Below are positions 62,685 to 64,000 of a stretch of 64,000 nucleotides of DNA, piece by piece (positions within the stretch are counted from its first letter, which is position 1; each line of letters starts with the position of its first letter). A model generated the notes under the pieces. It made no database searches. It saw only the letters and a list, made by a program, of their open reading frames with translations, and had not been told where the DNA came from. The DNA comes from an uncultured Pirellulaceae bacterium (GTDB taxonomy: Bacteria > Planctomycetota > Planctomycetia > Pirellulales > Pirellulaceae): contig CAJQPP010000136.1 of NCBI GenBank assembly GCA_905480235.1, forward strand, positions 1-64,000. The letters are read 5' to 3'. A program made the translations under genes and the position numbers.

Positions 62685-63767
62685 TCAATATCCGCCGCCC
62701 GCCTGGCGATCAATCGAGTAGATATAGGTGAGAACTTCCGCGACGGTTTGATACAGTTCCAACGGTATTTCCTGTCCTACCGGCACGTTGTGATAAAGAG
62801 CGCGAGCCAATGGTTTTCGTTGAACCACGGCGACTCGATTCGCTTTGGCAATTTCAATAATCTTGAAAGCCAGATGGTCCTTCCCTTTGGCTACCACCGT
62901 AGGCGCGCCATTGTTATCCCGGTCATATCGGAGAGCCACTGCAAAGTGAGTCGGGTTGGTAACGACCACCGTCGATGAGGTGACATCTTGTAACATTTGC
63001 CGTTGGCTCATTTCGCGATGCAGCCGTTTCCGACGAGCACGCAGCATGGGGTCACCCTCTTCATCCTTGCGTTCGTCAATCACTTCCTGCAGAGACATTT
63101 TCATATCCTGGAGGTGCTTCCATTTTTGATAGCCGAAATCCGCTACCCCCAAAATCACCAACCCCGCCGACACACCCAACATCATTAAAATCACCATCGT
63201 GACCAAGGATTCAATCGACTGCTCAATGGTCATGGCCGATCCCATCCCAAGGGGTTCCCATTGTTGAGCAATGATGAACACGGTAATCAAGGAGATGATG
63301 ACCAGTTTCAGGATGGCAACCACACCTTTCACCACCGAGCGAGAAGAGAATATGCGTGAGAAACCTTTGACAGGGCTCAATTTTTCAACATCAAATTTCA
63401 AGGCTTTTGGAGTCGGACGGAAGCCTGTGACAATTGCCCCTATCAACAAGGTCGAGAGAAATGCCACGCTCATGATTGGCAAGCATATCAGGGCGACATT
63501 CCAGGTCGATTGACTAAGCAAAAACTGCCAATGATATTCTGATTTCCCAGCCTGCGTTGCACCGAATCCACCTAGTAAGTAGACGAGCTCGCGACAAAGC
63601 GATTTAATAAACTGGTCGCTCAACAAGGCAAACATCAACGTCGTGCAAAGCAGCGCCACGCCCCCTGTCAGGTCCGCACTATAAGCAATCTGGCCCTCAT
63701 CCCGCGAACGATCCAACTTACGCTGGGTAGGCTGTTCTGTTTTTTCTTGGGTATTGTCGCCAGCCAT
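62685..63767 (-). CDS. flhB: Flagellar export protein FlhB
   Basis: A 360-residue export switch protein. The start DNTQEKTEQPTQRKLDRSRDEGQIAYSADL is typical. Four membrane segments precede the cytoplasmic domain. The autocleavage site NPTH is at Asn271 (VVVTNPTHFAVALRYD), followed by VVAKGKDHLAFKIIEIAKANRVAVVQRKPLARALY. Cleavage switches export from hook to filament proteins. It is immediately downstream of fliR (3-base gap), with flhA 20 kb away. Confidence 0.96.
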   Translation of the reverse strand: MAGDNTQEKTEQPTQRKLDRSRDEGQIAYSADLTGGVALLCTTLMFALLSDQFIKSLCRELVYLLGGFGATQAGKSEYHWQFLLSQSTWNVALICLPIMSVAFLSTLLIGAIVTGFRPTPKALKFDVEKLSPVKGFSRIFSSRSVVKGVVAILKLVIISLITVFIIAQQWEPLGMGSAMTIEQSIESLVTMVILMMLGVSAGLVILGVADFGYQKWKHLQDMKMSLQEVIDERKDEEGDPMLRARRKRLHREMSQRQMLQDVTSSTVVVTNPTHFAVALRYDRDNNGAPTVVAKGKDHLAFKIIEIAKANRVAVVQRKPLARALYHNVPVGQEIPLELYQTVAEVLTYIYSIDRQAGGGY

Positions 63768-63770
63768 GAA

Positions 63771-64000
63771 TTAAGGAGCACTCGCCATTTGGTAAAGCAA
63801 TCGTTCCAAAAATGAAAGCCCTGCACCTAACTGGCTCTCGAAGATAGAAAACAGGTGTGGAAGAAAAATCATTAATGCTGCCAGGCCGAGAATCAATCGA
63901 ATGGACAACCCAATCGAAAAGAGATTCAACGCCGGCACGGCACGAGCCAGTACAAGCAATGCAATTAATCCCAAAAACATCGCGATGGCCACGGGAATAC
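63771..64000 (-). CDS. fliR: Flagellar biosynthetic protein FliR (C-terminal part)
   Basis: The last 76 codons of FliR. The frame is open through the right edge (IPVAIAMFLGLIALLVLARAVPALNLFSIGL...), so the start is outside. The sequence ARAVPALNLFSIGLSIRLILGL and the terminal LFSIFESQLGAGLSFLERLL match FliR membrane helices. It precedes flhB by 3 bases. FliQ is expected upstream, beyond the window. Confidence 0.88.
   Translation of the reverse strand, partial: IPVAIAMFLGLIALLVLARAVPALNLFSIGLSIRLILGLAALMIFLPHLFSIFESQLGAGLSFLERLLYQMASAP

Overview
The window looks like a chromosomal segment of a marine-type planctomycete (Pirellulales-like). This rests on gene content, not a database match: two PEP-CTERM sorting signals, a FHA-domain gene near an ECF sigma/anti-sigma pair, Wza-type polysaccharide export next to an orphan Cys-rich lipoprotein, a HyuA/HyuB pair, weak and variable Shine-Dalgarno use, and a large flagellar gene set with planctomycete-like peculiarities. 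I see no tRNA, rRNA, CRISPR array, insertion sequence or prophage.

Region 1 (1-27 kb) is ordinary housekeeping and envelope chromosome. In order it holds: the end of a LolC/E-type permease and its LolD-type ATPase; a Glu/Leu/Phe/Val dehydrogenase; a Cys-rich lipoprotein and a polysaccharide export lipoprotein; a PfkB kinase; thpR; recA; alaS; tpx; a BON protein; an M48 membrane peptidase; a TPR lipoprotein; a small Arg-rich protein; ECF sigma with anti-sigma; a FHA protein; a lipoate ligase-like protein; hyuA-hyuB plus a class-I glutamine amidotransferase; a PEP-CTERM GxSxG protein; and a small secreted protein. Several 5' leaders here (gdh, recA, alaS, the gene ending at 26503) carry strong inverted repeats.

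Region 2 (27.2-64 kb) is a flagellar super-locus. A minus-strand operon runs flgF-flgG-flgA-flgH-flgI-flgJ-flgN-like-flgK-flgL and ends with a truncated HDOD protein. Divergently, fliL-fliM-fliN-fliO-fliP-flhA-(small membrane protein)-fliA(sigma28)-(small Cys protein)-(coiled-coil lipoprotein)-(secreted CsgG/FlgO-like protein) runs on the plus strand. Then come a HDOD-GGDEF gene, fliD, flagellin and flgM on the minus strand. A plus-strand set follows: two TPR proteins, a coiled-coil protein and a sigma54 activator without receiver domain; then, behind a consensus sigma54 promoter, fliK-flgD-flgE. The right edge holds a PEP-CTERM protein, a K+-channel-like protein with a degenerate filter, a second full HDOD protein, flhB and the end of fliR.

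Together these genes suggest a tiered flagellar regulon: sigma54 plus the local activator drives hook/rod operons, and sigma28 (fliA) held by FlgM drives late genes. Absent from the window, so encoded elsewhere or beyond the edges, are fliF, fliG, fliE, flgB, flgC, fliH, fliI, fliQ, motAB, flhF/flhG and chemotaxis genes. The least explained parts are the TPR/secretin-like module at 51.2-54.7 kb, the envelope pair at 43.6-45.1 kb, the HDOD proteins placed at operon ends, and a FliM that lacks the usual N-terminal CheY-binding peptide.
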